Source: a bacterium | Lineage (GTDB): Bacteria > Patescibacteriota > Patescibacteriia > UBA2169 | Direction of reading: 5' to 3' | DNA: 32,223 nucleotides | NCBI GenBank assembly: GCA_002687895.1 | Contig: NZBL01000018.1 | Location: forward strand, 1-32,223 | Shown here: positions 7,913 to 15,569 of the stretch, piece by piece | Layout of the letters: each line of letters opens with the position of its first letter | Position numbering within the stretch: the stretch's first letter is position 1 | Made by a program: the position numbers and the translations under genes | The notes under the pieces: generated by a model | Database searches by the model: none | Seen by the model: the letters and a program-made list of their open reading frames with translations, nothing else | Told to the model about the DNA's origin: nothing

Positions 7913-7987
7913 CGCGGGGTAGAGCAATGGCAGCTCGCCAGGCCCATAACCTGGAGGTTGCGGGTTCGAATCCCGCCCCCGCTACCA
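7913..7987 (+). tRNA. Initiator tRNA-fMet (CAT) with unusual C33
   Basis: Acceptor CGCGGGG/CCCCGCT leaves position 1:72 unpaired (C·T), the initiator hallmark; E. coli has C·A. The D stem GAGC/GCTC has the initiator-type A11:U24 pair. The anticodon stem CCAGG/CCTGG has only two of the three canonical GC pairs, with A29:U41 in place of the first. The loop reads CCCATAA, so position 33 is C (7944) instead of the near-universal U. CAT is at 7945-7947. CCA is encoded. Confidence 0.92.
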
Positions 7988-7993
7988 AAAAAT

Positions 7994-8018
7994 ACCGACT
8001 CATTTGTCGGTGTTTTTT
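7994..8018. terminator. Bidirectional terminator between convergent tRNA genes
   Basis: ACCGAC (7994-7999) pairs with GTCGGT (8006-8011); T-run TTTTTT at 8013-8018 on the plus strand and an A-run at ~7987-7992 that gives a T-run on the minus strand. It serves both the tRNA-Met pair and tRNA-Leu. Confidence 0.8.
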
Positions 8019-8020
8019 GT

Positions 8021-8106
8021 TGGTGCCGGGAGAGAGACTCGAACTCTCATGTCCTAGGGACACTGGATTTTGAGTCCAGCGCGTCTACCAATTCCGCCAT
8101 CCCGGC
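8021..8106 (-). tRNA. tRNA-Leu (CAA)
   Basis: Class II tRNA with a long variable arm (GTCC-CTA-GGAC). The acceptor GCCGGGA pairs with TCCCGGC, followed by A and an encoded CCA (TGG at 8021-8023 on the plus strand). The anticodon loop is CTCAAAA with CAA at 8070-8072, reading UUG. Confidence 0.95.
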
Positions 8107-8146
8107 TTATGTATCAACAAAGCTATTCTAAATCAAAGTCAGCGTA

Positions 8147-8175
8147 TTGTCAAAGTACAGAATTTATTTTATAAT
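8147..8175 (+). promoter_or_regulatory. parA promoter, leaderless type
   Basis: TTGTCA (8147-8152), an exact 17-base spacer and TATAAT (8170-8175). The ATG is at 8183, seven bases after the -10, so transcription should start within a base or two of the start codon. There is no room for a Shine-Dalgarno sequence. Confidence 0.72.
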
Positions 8176-8182
8176 ATCATAT

Positions 8183-8953
8183 ATGGCACGCATAATATCC
8201 GTAGTAAACCAGAAAGGCGGGGTTGGAAAAACAACCACATCAGTGAATTTAGCCGTATATCTTGCGGCCCTTGGAAAATACGTATTGCTCGTTGACTTGG
8301 ATCCGCAGGCAAATGCCACAAGCGGAATAGGAATATCGCATAATGAGCTGGAAAAGGGGCTATATGAGGTACTAAACGGAGATGCTGATTTGCGCTCTAT
8401 TATGCATCAGCATGAGCTAGACGGCTTAAAAGTGGCTCCAGCGACAAATGCCTTGGCTGGAGCATCAGTTGAGCTTGTAAACATGGATAGAAGGGAGTTT
8501 CGCTTGTTTGATGTGGTAGATCAAGTTCGGCATGAGTTTGACTATATTATAATAGATTCACCTCCTTCTTTAGGATTATTAACTTTAAATGGATTAGTTG
8601 CGGCAGATGAGATTTTAATACCTGTTCAAGCGGAATATTTTGCTTTAGAGGGATTAGGACAGCTCATGAACACTATTGCACTTATAAAAGAAAACATAAA
8701 GCCAGAAATTGAAGTTCTTGGCGCAGTGCTGACAATGTATGATGGACGCCAAAAGCTTTCTGAACAAGTAATGCATGAATTATACAAGCATTTTCCAGAT
8801 AAAATTTTCCGCAGCGTGATTCCGCGCAATGTAAGGCTTACAGAATCTCCTTCCTATGGAAAATCAATTTTACACTATGATCCAAAATCAAAAGGCGCAA
8901 AAGCATATGAGCGCCTAGCGCGCGAGCTATTAGAACTGCATGAAACATCATAA
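8183..8953 (+). CDS. parA: Chromosome-partitioning ATPase ParA/Soj
   Basis: 256 aa. Deviant Walker A KGGVGKTT (residues ~11-18, MARIISVVNQKGGVGKTT start), the Asp switch LVDLDPQANAT (~40-50), Walker B YIIIDSPPSLG and the PVQAEYFALEGL signature identify ParA/Soj. It binds DNA as an ATP dimer and is driven by ParB to segregate the origin region. ATG 8183 is chosen because the 12 upstream codons contain the -10 box. parB follows 6 bases after the stop, forming the usual chromosomal parAB pair. Confidence 0.95.
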   Translation: MARIISVVNQKGGVGKTTTSVNLAVYLAALGKYVLLVDLDPQANATSGIGISHNELEKGLYEVLNGDADLRSIMHQHELDGLKVAPATNALAGASVELVNMDRREFRLFDVVDQVRHEFDYIIIDSPPSLGLLTLNGLVAADEILIPVQAEYFALEGLGQLMNTIALIKENIKPEIEVLGAVLTMYDGRQKLSEQVMHELYKHFPDKIFRSVIPRNVRLTESPSYGKSILHYDPKSKGAKAYERLARELLELHETS

Positions 8954-8959
8954 TAATAT

Positions 8960-9889
8960 ATGGCAAAACAAAACTATGGATTAGGGCGCGGCCTGGGCTC
9001 GCTTATACCAAGTAAGCAAGAGGCTGAAGCAAAGCTGAAAAAAGCAACAATTGCGAAATCATCACCAAAATCTTCTGACAGATCTTCTGTTGATCTTAAG
9101 GTCGCAAATTCGCAAATTCTGGAACTATCTGTTGAAAAGATTATTTCAAACAGGCATCAGCCGCGCAAGCATTTTGTACAAGAAGAGATCCAGGAACTCG
9201 CAGATTCAATTAAGGAGCATGGCATTATACAGCCTTTGGTTGTTGTTGGGGCTGAAGACGGGAAATACGAACTCATAGCCGGAGAGCGCAGAACCAGGGC
9301 GGCAAAAATAGCTGGACTTAAAAAAGTGCCGGTTATTGTGCGCGAGGCAAATGAATTAGAGCGCCTAGAGCTTGCTTTAATAGAAAATATCCAGCGTTCT
9401 GACCTTAACCCAATAGAAGAGGCAGAAGCCTACCAAAAGCTGAATGATGAATTTGGCCTTACTCACGAGGATATTGCAAAGCGGGTCGGCAAAAGCAGGC
9501 CCTTAATATCAAATGCCGTGCGATTATTAGGCTTGCCGGCTGAAATCCAGAAAGCCATTAGCGAGCGCAAAATAACAAGCGGGCACGCGCGCGCTATTCT
9601 TGAAGTTTTAGATGATGATAAGAGAATGGTATTGTTCCGCAAGGTAATTGACGAAAAGCTGACTATTGGCGACACAACGCAAGAAGCGAAAAAAGTAGAA
9701 GTAAACCGCCACACGCGCAATATTGTGAACAAGGATCCTAATATTGTGGCATACGAAAAACAGCTCATGGACATATTAGGCACAAAAGTAATAATTGGAA
9801 AGCGCGGAAAAAACCTCGGAGTGATCACTATTGAGTATTATGGAGATGACGAACTTTCAGGATTGGTTGCAAAATTAATTGGAGAGTAG
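8960..9889 (+). CDS. parB: Chromosome-partitioning protein ParB/Spo0J
   Basis: 309 aa. Start MAKQNYGLGRGLGSLIP is the typical ParA-stimulating N-terminal peptide. A low-complexity Lys/Ser linker follows. The ParB/CTPase core has NRHQPRKHF, the HGIIQPLVV strand and the nucleotide-binding AGERRTRAA box, then LIENIQRSDLNPIEEA. The helix-turn-helix (THEDIAKRVGKSRPLISNAVRLL) recognises parS. The C-terminal dimerisation domain ends ITIEYYGDDEL. I saw no complete parS palindrome in the window. Its stop abuts the stop of the convergent rel gene with no gap. Confidence 0.95.
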   Translation: MAKQNYGLGRGLGSLIPSKQEAEAKLKKATIAKSSPKSSDRSSVDLKVANSQILELSVEKIISNRHQPRKHFVQEEIQELADSIKEHGIIQPLVVVGAEDGKYELIAGERRTRAAKIAGLKKVPVIVREANELERLELALIENIQRSDLNPIEEAEAYQKLNDEFGLTHEDIAKRVGKSRPLISNAVRLLGLPAEIQKAISERKITSGHARAILEVLDDDKRMVLFRKVIDEKLTIGDTTQEAKKVEVNRHTRNIVNKDPNIVAYEKQLMDILGTKVIIGKRGKNLGVITIEYYGDDELSGLVAKLIGE

Positions 9890-11353
9890 CTATTCTTTTC
9901 CGCGAAGACTCGCAATAGTACCCCATAGGCCCTTTGGAGAGCCAGCTTTTATTTTGTCGCGCGCTGCTCTTGTTTTTACGAATTTCAGCCAGTCTCTGTT
10001 TGGGCCTTTTCTTCCTTTTTCGATTACAATTTCTACCATGTCTCCGCTTTTTAGGTGGGAATCCAGAGCTGCTATTTGATTGTTTACGCGCGCTGTTGTG
10101 GCTTTATCTCCGATTTCCGTGTGAATATGATACGCAAAATCAATTGGAGTTGAGTTTTCAGGCAGATCAATCACGTCTCCTTTCGGGGTAAACACAAAAA
10201 TCCTGTCTTGGAACACGTCAATTTTCAGGGAATCAAGATATTGCTTGCTGTCTTGAATTTCTTTTTGCCACTTTGAAAGTTCCTGAACCCAATCAAGGCC
10301 TTCATCCAGCTTAATTGATCCTTTTTCATCATAATGCCAATGCGCGGCAATTCCATATTCAGCTGCTTGGTGCATTGCAAGGGTTTTTATTTGCAGTTCA
10401 ACTGTTTTGCCTCTGTCGCAGAAAACAGTTGTATGCAAAGATTGATATCCATTCGGCTTTGGCTGGGCAATGTAATCTTTAAACCTGTTTGTAATAGGGC
10501 GCCATTTATTATGGACGACCCCAAGTGCTTTGTAGCAGTCAGCAACCTCTGGAACAATGATTCTTAAAGCGATAATATCATGAATGCGGTGAAGCTCGTT
10601 ATTATGGGCTTGCAGTTTTCTATACAAGCTCCACATGTCTTTTGTGCGCCCGGAAATTTCTATTATTTTTATTTTTTCTTTTTTGAGCATATCTGCGACC
10701 TTGAGTCTTAATTCTTTAAGAAGATCGCCGCGTTCGCTGAAATTTTTATCAAGCGCGATTTTAAGCTCTTTATGGTCTTTTGTGTATAAATACTTAAATG
10801 AAAGATCCTCAAGCTGGCCTTTTAACTGCCAAATACCCAAACGGTTCGCGATAGGGGCGTAGATTTCCAGAGTTTCGCGCGCTATGCGCTCCTGCTTTTT
10901 TGACTCCAAAGCATCAAGGGTTTTTAAGTTATGCAAACGGTCCGCGAATTTAATAAATATAACTCTTATGTCAGACGCCATTGCCACGAACATCTTGCGC
11001 AAGTTTTCTGTGTATCGCTCTATGCCGCGGTATTTTAATTTACCTAGCTTGGTTATGCCTTCTACTAGTTTCGCGACATTAGGCCCAAATTCTTTTTTTA
11101 CATCAGCTAATGATTTATCGGTGTCTTCTGGAACATCATGTAATAGGCCCGCTATAATTGTATCTTGGTCTAAATGGTATTTTGCTAAAGTTATGGCAGT
11201 GCATAATGGATGATTTATATATGATTCTCCATTTTTTCTTACTTGTCCTTTGTGCGCGTCTTTTGCGAAATCATAAGCCAAGCGCACAAGATCTTTGTCT
11301 ACTTTGAGCTTTTCTTGATTAATGATTTTGATGAGGTCGCCTATTGTTGCCAT
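9890..11353 (-). CDS. rel: Short Rel: (p)ppGpp synthetase/hydrolase without a C-terminal regulatory part
   Basis: 487 aa. HD hydrolase domain: His48, His72-Asp73 with EDT at 76-78 (LLHDVPEDT) and FADRLHNLKT at ~136-145, so hydrolase residues appear intact. The synthetase domain has RTKDMWSLYRKLQ, HDIIALRI, the RFKD motif (290-293, the bifunctional Rel/SpoT type rather than RelA's EXDD) and NGYQSLHTTV, then VELQIKT with the catalytic Glu. TGS domain at ~383-445 (RIFVFTPKGDVIDLP). The protein ends ~40 residues later, so the helical, zinc-finger and ACT domains of full-length Rel (~730 aa) are missing. It is preceded by its own promoter and separated from topA by a terminator. Confidence 0.93.
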   Translation of the reverse strand: MATIGDLIKIINQEKLKVDKDLVRLAYDFAKDAHKGQVRKNGESYINHPLCTAITLAKYHLDQDTIIAGLLHDVPEDTDKSLADVKKEFGPNVAKLVEGITKLGKLKYRGIERYTENLRKMFVAMASDIRVIFIKFADRLHNLKTLDALESKKQERIARETLEIYAPIANRLGIWQLKGQLEDLSFKYLYTKDHKELKIALDKNFSERGDLLKELRLKVADMLKKEKIKIIEISGRTKDMWSLYRKLQAHNNELHRIHDIIALRIIVPEVADCYKALGVVHNKWRPITNRFKDYIAQPKPNGYQSLHTTVFCDRGKTVELQIKTLAMHQAAEYGIAAHWHYDEKGSIKLDEGLDWVQELSKWQKEIQDSKQYLDSLKIDVFQDRIFVFTPKGDVIDLPENSTPIDFAYHIHTEIGDKATTARVNNQIAALDSHLKSGDMVEIVIEKGRKGPNRDWLKFVKTRAARDKIKAGSPKGLWGTIASLRGKE

Positions 11354-11356
11354 ATG

Positions 11357-11391
11357 ATTATAGGTTAGATGAGAAATAGTTGTTTTGTCAA
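11357..11391 (-). promoter_or_regulatory. Candidate rel promoter
   Basis: On the minus strand TTGACA (11386-11391) lies upstream of TATAAT (11357-11362), which is only three bases from the ATG. The spacer is 23, so TTGACA more probably pairs with a weak TAACCT just before the TATAAT. Either way the mRNA would begin at or very near the start codon. Confidence 0.35.
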
Positions 11392-11393
11392 CT

Positions 11394-11420
11394 AAAAAAG
11401 GCGCTTAGAGCGCCTTTTTT
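11394..11420. terminator. Terminator of the dprA-topA operon
   Basis: AAAAAAGGCGCT (11394-11405) is perfectly complementary to AGCGCCTTTTTT (11409-11420) around TAG. It stops leftward transcription after topA, insulating rel. Confidence 0.88.
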
Positions 11421-11430
11421 AGTATAGATT

Positions 11431-13689
11431 TTATTCTGCAGATTTAGAGAATTTGCATTCTTTGCTGGAGCATTTGTGCGTTCCTTTTGGCCCAAATACT
11501 AATTGCGAACCGCAGTCTGGGCATTTTTCATCAACTGGCTTGGCAAAGAAAGCTGTTTTGCAGTCTGGATATTGGTTGCACGCAAAAAAGGTTCTGCCTT
11601 TTTTAGATTTTTTTTCTATAATTTCTCCTTTGCCGCATTCAGGGCAAGTAACGCCTGTGCCCTTTTCAATGTTTTTTATTCCTTTGCAATCTGGGTATTT
11701 GGTACATCCTAAGAATTTTCCATATCTGCCATGCTTAAATTGCATGGGTGCGCCGCATTCATCACATTTTTCATCTGTTGTTTCTGGCTCTTCTGGTTCG
11801 CCATTGCCGTTGATTGGCTTGGTGTTTTTGCAGTCTGGATACCCTGTGCAAGCTAAGAATCTGCCAAAGCGCCCAGTTTTAATAATCATTGGCTGGTTGC
11901 ATTTATCGCATACTTCATCTGTCTTTTCTTCGGTTAATTCCTTTTTATCTAAAGTTTCTGTTTTTTCCATGAGATTTTTTTTAAATGGTTGATAAAAGTC
12001 ATTAATTGATTTTTTCCATTCAAGTTTGCCTTCTGCTATTTCATCTAATTCATCTTCCATTTTAGCAGTAAATTTGTAATCAGCAACAGTTTCAAAATGC
12101 TTAACTAAAATGTCTGTGACCAAGAAGGCCATGTCAGTTGGCTTAAGTCTGCGGTTTTCAATACGTTCAACATACCCACGGTCAATAACTGTGCTAATCG
12201 TAGGAGCGTACGTAGATGGCCTGCCAATATCATATTCTTCTAAGGCCTTGACGAGCGAGGCGTCAGAGTAACGAGCCGGTGGTTCTGTGAAATGTTGATT
12301 TTGGTCAAGTTTTGCCAAATTAACTTCTTCTTTTTCGGAAAGTTCTGGAAGAATATCTTCTCGTTGAAGATTTGGATAGATTTTTAAGAATCCATCAAAT
12401 TTAACGGTCTGGCCTGTTGCGCGGAACATATACTCTTTGTCAGATTTAGTACTTACATCAACTGATGTATTGTCCATAATTGCTTCTGGCATTTGGCTAG
12501 CCATTGCTCGTCTCCAAATTAAACTATACAAGCGTGTTTGATGAGGGTCTAATGTAGATTTTAGCGAATCAGGATCTTGTGCTGCTTCTGTTGGCCTAAT
12601 TGCTTCATGCGCTTCTTGTGCTGATTTTGATTTTGCCTTAAATGCGCGCGGTTTATCCAGAGAATATTGTTTTCCAAAGTTTTTTTCTAAATATGATTTT
12701 GCATCTCCTAAGAATTTTCCAGAAAGAGTCAAAGAATCTGTACGCATGTACGTGATATATCCTTGTTCATACAATTGCTGAGCAATGCGCATTATCTGTT
12801 TGGATGAAAATCCTAGTTTGCGGTTTCCATCTTGTTGTAAGGTGGATGTAGTAAAAGGAGGAGAAGGTTTCTTTTTAGTTTCACGTTTTTCAATGCGTGT
12901 AATTGTGTACTTAGATTCTTTTAATGCTTCAAAGATTTTTTTCGCATCTTTTTCGTTTCCAATTGCAAATTTGTCCAAGGTTTTGCCATTAATTGCATTA
13001 AGCTTTGCAATAAAATGCCCTTCTGGGAGATTCTTTGGATCTAGCGTTCCAGCGTCACGGTCGCTGGGAGCGTCCGCGCCGCGTGCGTTCTGTTTATTGA
13101 ATATTGCATCAAGAGTCCAATATTCCTGTGGCTTAAATGCTTGAATCTCGCGCTCACGCTCAACAATCAAGCGAACTGCTACGGATTGTACGCGTCCTGC
13201 GCTAAGTCCGCGTGCCACCTTTTTCCATAAGAAAGGGGAGAGTTCATATCCAACTAATCTATCAAGAATTCTGCGGGCTTGCTGTGCATTAACATGCTTC
13301 ATATCAATGTCGCGCGGTTCTTGCAAAGATTCTTGAATCGCATCTTTTGTAATTTCGTGGAATGTAATGCGTTTTACTTGTTCTTTTTTAGGTTTAAGTA
13401 GTTCTACTAAATGCCAAGCAATTGCCTCGCCTTCGCGGTCTTCATCAGTTGCAAAGTATATGTATTTGCTTTTTTTAGCTGCTTTTTTTAGCTCATCAAC
13501 GGTCTTTTGCTTCTTTTCATCATCCACAACATAGGTAGGACTATAGTTGTCATCAACATCAACACCAATGTCTTTTTTTGGAAGATCACGAAGATGACCA
13601 AATGATGATTTGACTATGTAGTCTTTTCCTAAGTATTTAGTGATTGTTTTGGCTTTAGTTGGGGATTCTACAATAACTAAGTTAGACAT
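11431..13689 (-). CDS. topA: DNA topoisomerase I
   Basis: 752 aa. The Toprim domain starts VIVESPTKAKT, with the acidic TDEDREGE at ~81-88. The 5Y-CAP region has the active-site Tyr314 in GYITYMRTDS, followed by AHEAIRPT and RPSTYAPTISTV. The C-terminus carries four Cys4 zinc-finger modules (CDKCNQP, CDECGAP, CPECGKG, CPDCGSQ). The enzyme relaxes negative supercoils. Odd point: residues ~201-220 (ARGADAPSDRDAGTLD) form an in-frame insertion encoded by conspicuously GC-rich DNA at ~13045-13092, with a CCAGCG/CGCTGG hairpin. The ATG overlaps the folC end by 8 bases, making topA the last gene of the dprA operon. Confidence 0.96.
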   Translation of the reverse strand: MSNLVIVESPTKAKTITKYLGKDYIVKSSFGHLRDLPKKDIGVDVDDNYSPTYVVDDEKKQKTVDELKKAAKKSKYIYFATDEDREGEAIAWHLVELLKPKKEQVKRITFHEITKDAIQESLQEPRDIDMKHVNAQQARRILDRLVGYELSPFLWKKVARGLSAGRVQSVAVRLIVEREREIQAFKPQEYWTLDAIFNKQNARGADAPSDRDAGTLDPKNLPEGHFIAKLNAINGKTLDKFAIGNEKDAKKIFEALKESKYTITRIEKRETKKKPSPPFTTSTLQQDGNRKLGFSSKQIMRIAQQLYEQGYITYMRTDSLTLSGKFLGDAKSYLEKNFGKQYSLDKPRAFKAKSKSAQEAHEAIRPTEAAQDPDSLKSTLDPHQTRLYSLIWRRAMASQMPEAIMDNTSVDVSTKSDKEYMFRATGQTVKFDGFLKIYPNLQREDILPELSEKEEVNLAKLDQNQHFTEPPARYSDASLVKALEEYDIGRPSTYAPTISTVIDRGYVERIENRRLKPTDMAFLVTDILVKHFETVADYKFTAKMEDELDEIAEGKLEWKKSINDFYQPFKKNLMEKTETLDKKELTEEKTDEVCDKCNQPMIIKTGRFGRFLACTGYPDCKNTKPINGNGEPEEPETTDEKCDECGAPMQFKHGRYGKFLGCTKYPDCKGIKNIEKGTGVTCPECGKGEIIEKKSKKGRTFFACNQYPDCKTAFFAKPVDEKCPDCGSQLVFGPKGTHKCSSKECKFSKSAE

Positions 13690-14956
13690 GTGCTCTATTC
13701 TTTAAAATATTATTTTCTGTAATCCAATTTTTCCTTAGTTCGCCTGTTAAATAGAATGAGCCAGTAATTAATAATGCATCATTCTTTTTTAATTTCTTTA
13801 GTGCTCTTTGCAGTGCTTTTTTTGGATTCTGTTCTAGTGATTTATCTTTAAATGATTTTGCAAATTTATTAAGTTCGCTCGCAGTATGGAAGTTTCTACC
13901 TTTTCCTTTGATAGTGGTCAAGATAAGTTTATCGCTTACTTTTGCAAGTTGCTTAAGCATTTTACTAGCATCCTTGGTAGTGCCGCTTGCAAACATAGTA
14001 TACAGTGTATCATATGTCAAATTTTTTAGGTTGTGGACAACGTTTCTAATCTTATCAGGATTATGTGCGCCATCTAGAATTATCAAAGGATTTTTTTGGA
14101 TTATTTCAAAGCGACAGGGAAGTGTGGTATGAGTAATTGCGTCATTGATGGTGTTATCGTCAATCTTGAGATGATGAGCAATTGCTGAAGCTAGTTTTTT
14201 GTTTGATTCATCAAATCCTTTGGATTTAATATGGTGATATTTAGTGTTTTGTCTTTTGCAGACATCCTTGAATAGTTTTAATAAGTTTGGTCTTTTTTCT
14301 GTTGTAAAAAAGTGAGAGTTTTTTCTGATAATACCTGCTTTTTCTTTAGCAATCTTCGCTAAAGTATTGCCAAGCAAATGCTGATGATCTAAGCCAATAT
14401 TTGTGGTTGCTATAATTGCTTTTGGTACAATCATGCCTGCATCATAGGTTCCACCACATCCAACTTCCATAATTACATAATCGCATTTCATTTTTTTGAA
14501 ATACAACATTGAGATTGCAAAGAATATTTCAAAATAACTAGGCCTTCCATACTTATAATTTTTATCCATCTTTTCAATCGCAGGCTTCATGTCATCCACA
14601 AGTTTTGCAAATACCAATGGATCAATTAGCTTGTCATCAACCTTAATTTTTTCAATAGAAGTAGTTGCGTACGGGGAAGTAAATGAACCAACTTTGTAGC
14701 AAGTTTTGTAAAGCATGTTATGCAGTAGTGCTACAGTAGAACCTTTGCCGCTAGTGCCAGAAATATGGATATACTTAAAACCTCGGTGAGGATTACCGAG
14801 GAGTTTTATTAATTCACGGGTTCTATCTACGTATTGCTGTGGATTATAATTCCTATTGTACATGTACGCTTGGTCATGTTGTGATGCTGCCAAGCTCTCA
14901 AGATAATCTACTGCTTTGTAGTAGGGTTTGAATTGTGATGTCCTTGTTTTAGCCAT
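13682..14956 (-). CDS. folC: Folylpolyglutamate/dihydrofolate synthase family (Mur ligase type)
   Basis: 424 aa. Mur ligase-type ATP-dependent amide ligase: P-loop HISGTSGKGSTV (~64-75), YVIMEVGCGGTYDAG, TTNIGLDHQHLLGNTLAKIAKEKAGII, and the C-terminal domain opening IILDGAHNPDKI. These are FolC signatures, adding glutamate to folate. In reduced genomes without folate synthesis it may act on scavenged folate or another substrate. ATG 14956 gives the usual N-terminal YxxAxxYLESL helix and overlaps the yhhQ end by 49 bases. Downstream topA overlaps by 8 bases. Confidence 0.9.
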   Translation of the reverse strand: MAKTRTSQFKPYYKAVDYLESLAASQHDQAYMYNRNYNPQQYVDRTRELIKLLGNPHRGFKYIHISGTSGKGSTVALLHNMLYKTCYKVGSFTSPYATTSIEKIKVDDKLIDPLVFAKLVDDMKPAIEKMDKNYKYGRPSYFEIFFAISMLYFKKMKCDYVIMEVGCGGTYDAGMIVPKAIIATTNIGLDHQHLLGNTLAKIAKEKAGIIRKNSHFFTTEKRPNLLKLFKDVCKRQNTKYHHIKSKGFDESNKKLASAIAHHLKIDDNTINDAITHTTLPCRFEIIQKNPLIILDGAHNPDKIRNVVHNLKNLTYDTLYTMFASGTTKDASKMLKQLAKVSDKLILTTIKGKGRNFHTASELNKFAKSFKDKSLEQNPKKALQRALKKLKKNDALLITGSFYLTGELRKNWITENNILKNRAHV

Positions 14957-15567
14957 GCTACGATTCCGTAAACAATTGGAGTATCAATTACGGCAAATGC
15001 GATTTTAAATAGCCAATATGGAATAATAAGTGAAAAGATAAATGGAACATCAAATTTTGGAGTTACTTGATAGAACGCGATAAACATAAACAAAGTTGTA
15101 TCAATAAACTGGCTTATGAAGGTAGAGAGATTGTTTCTGAACCAAAGGAATTTTCCATGTGTTTGCTTTTTCCAAAAGCTAAATGCCCAAATATCATGTG
15201 TTTGTGAAAGAAAGAAAGCAATTAAGGATGCAATAATAATACGGATTGAATTGCCAAAGATTAGGCCATATGCCTCATTATGCTCAAACCTAGTTGCAGG
15301 GGGCATTTTAATTGCAACAGCTACAATAATGAGCACTAAGATTTGCGCGACCAAAGCTCCATACATCAACTGCTTTGCTTTTTCTTTTCCAAATACTTCT
15401 TCTATTGAGTCAGTAATCAGAAATGTCAAAGGATACGCGAAAATACCAACAGAAACTGATACTCCAAGAATAGTCGTGATTTTACTGCCAAGTAAATTTG
15501 CCGCAATTAAAGCAGCAACAAAGATGGATGATAGAATTGCGAACTTTTGTTCTGTTGAAATTTTCAT
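14908..15567 (-). CDS. yhhQ: VUT-family transporter (queuosine precursor transporter YhhQ type)
   Basis: 219 aa, with about six hydrophobic membrane segments. Family features: an early AANLLGSK segment, FAYPLTFLITDSIEEVFGKEKAKQLMY (the DxIxEVyG-type loop), FLSQTHDIWAFSFWK and LSTFISQFIDTTLFMFIAF. VUT proteins import queuosine precursors such as preQ0/preQ1 or queuine. Here the substrate is inferred from the family only, as no queuosine gene is in the window. It starts 2 bases after the dprA stop. Confidence 0.88.
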   Translation of the reverse strand: MKISTEQKFAILSSIFVAALIAANLLGSKITTILGVSVSVGIFAYPLTFLITDSIEEVFGKEKAKQLMYGALVAQILVLIIVAVAIKMPPATRFEHNEAYGLIFGNSIRIIIASLIAFFLSQTHDIWAFSFWKKQTHGKFLWFRNNLSTFISQFIDTTLFMFIAFYQVTPKFDVPFIFSLIIPYWLFKIAFAVIDTPIVYGIVAWLKQGHHNSNPTTKQ

Positions 15568-15569
15568 AG

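Noticed and set aside
11453-11992. Long plus-strand ORF opposite topA
   Set aside because: Antisense shadow of the zinc-finger region of topA, with no promoter or start signal.
12875-12895. parS-like half site (GTTTCACG) within topA
   Set aside because: Only one half of the TGTTTCACGTGAAACA palindrome is present, inside coding sequence.
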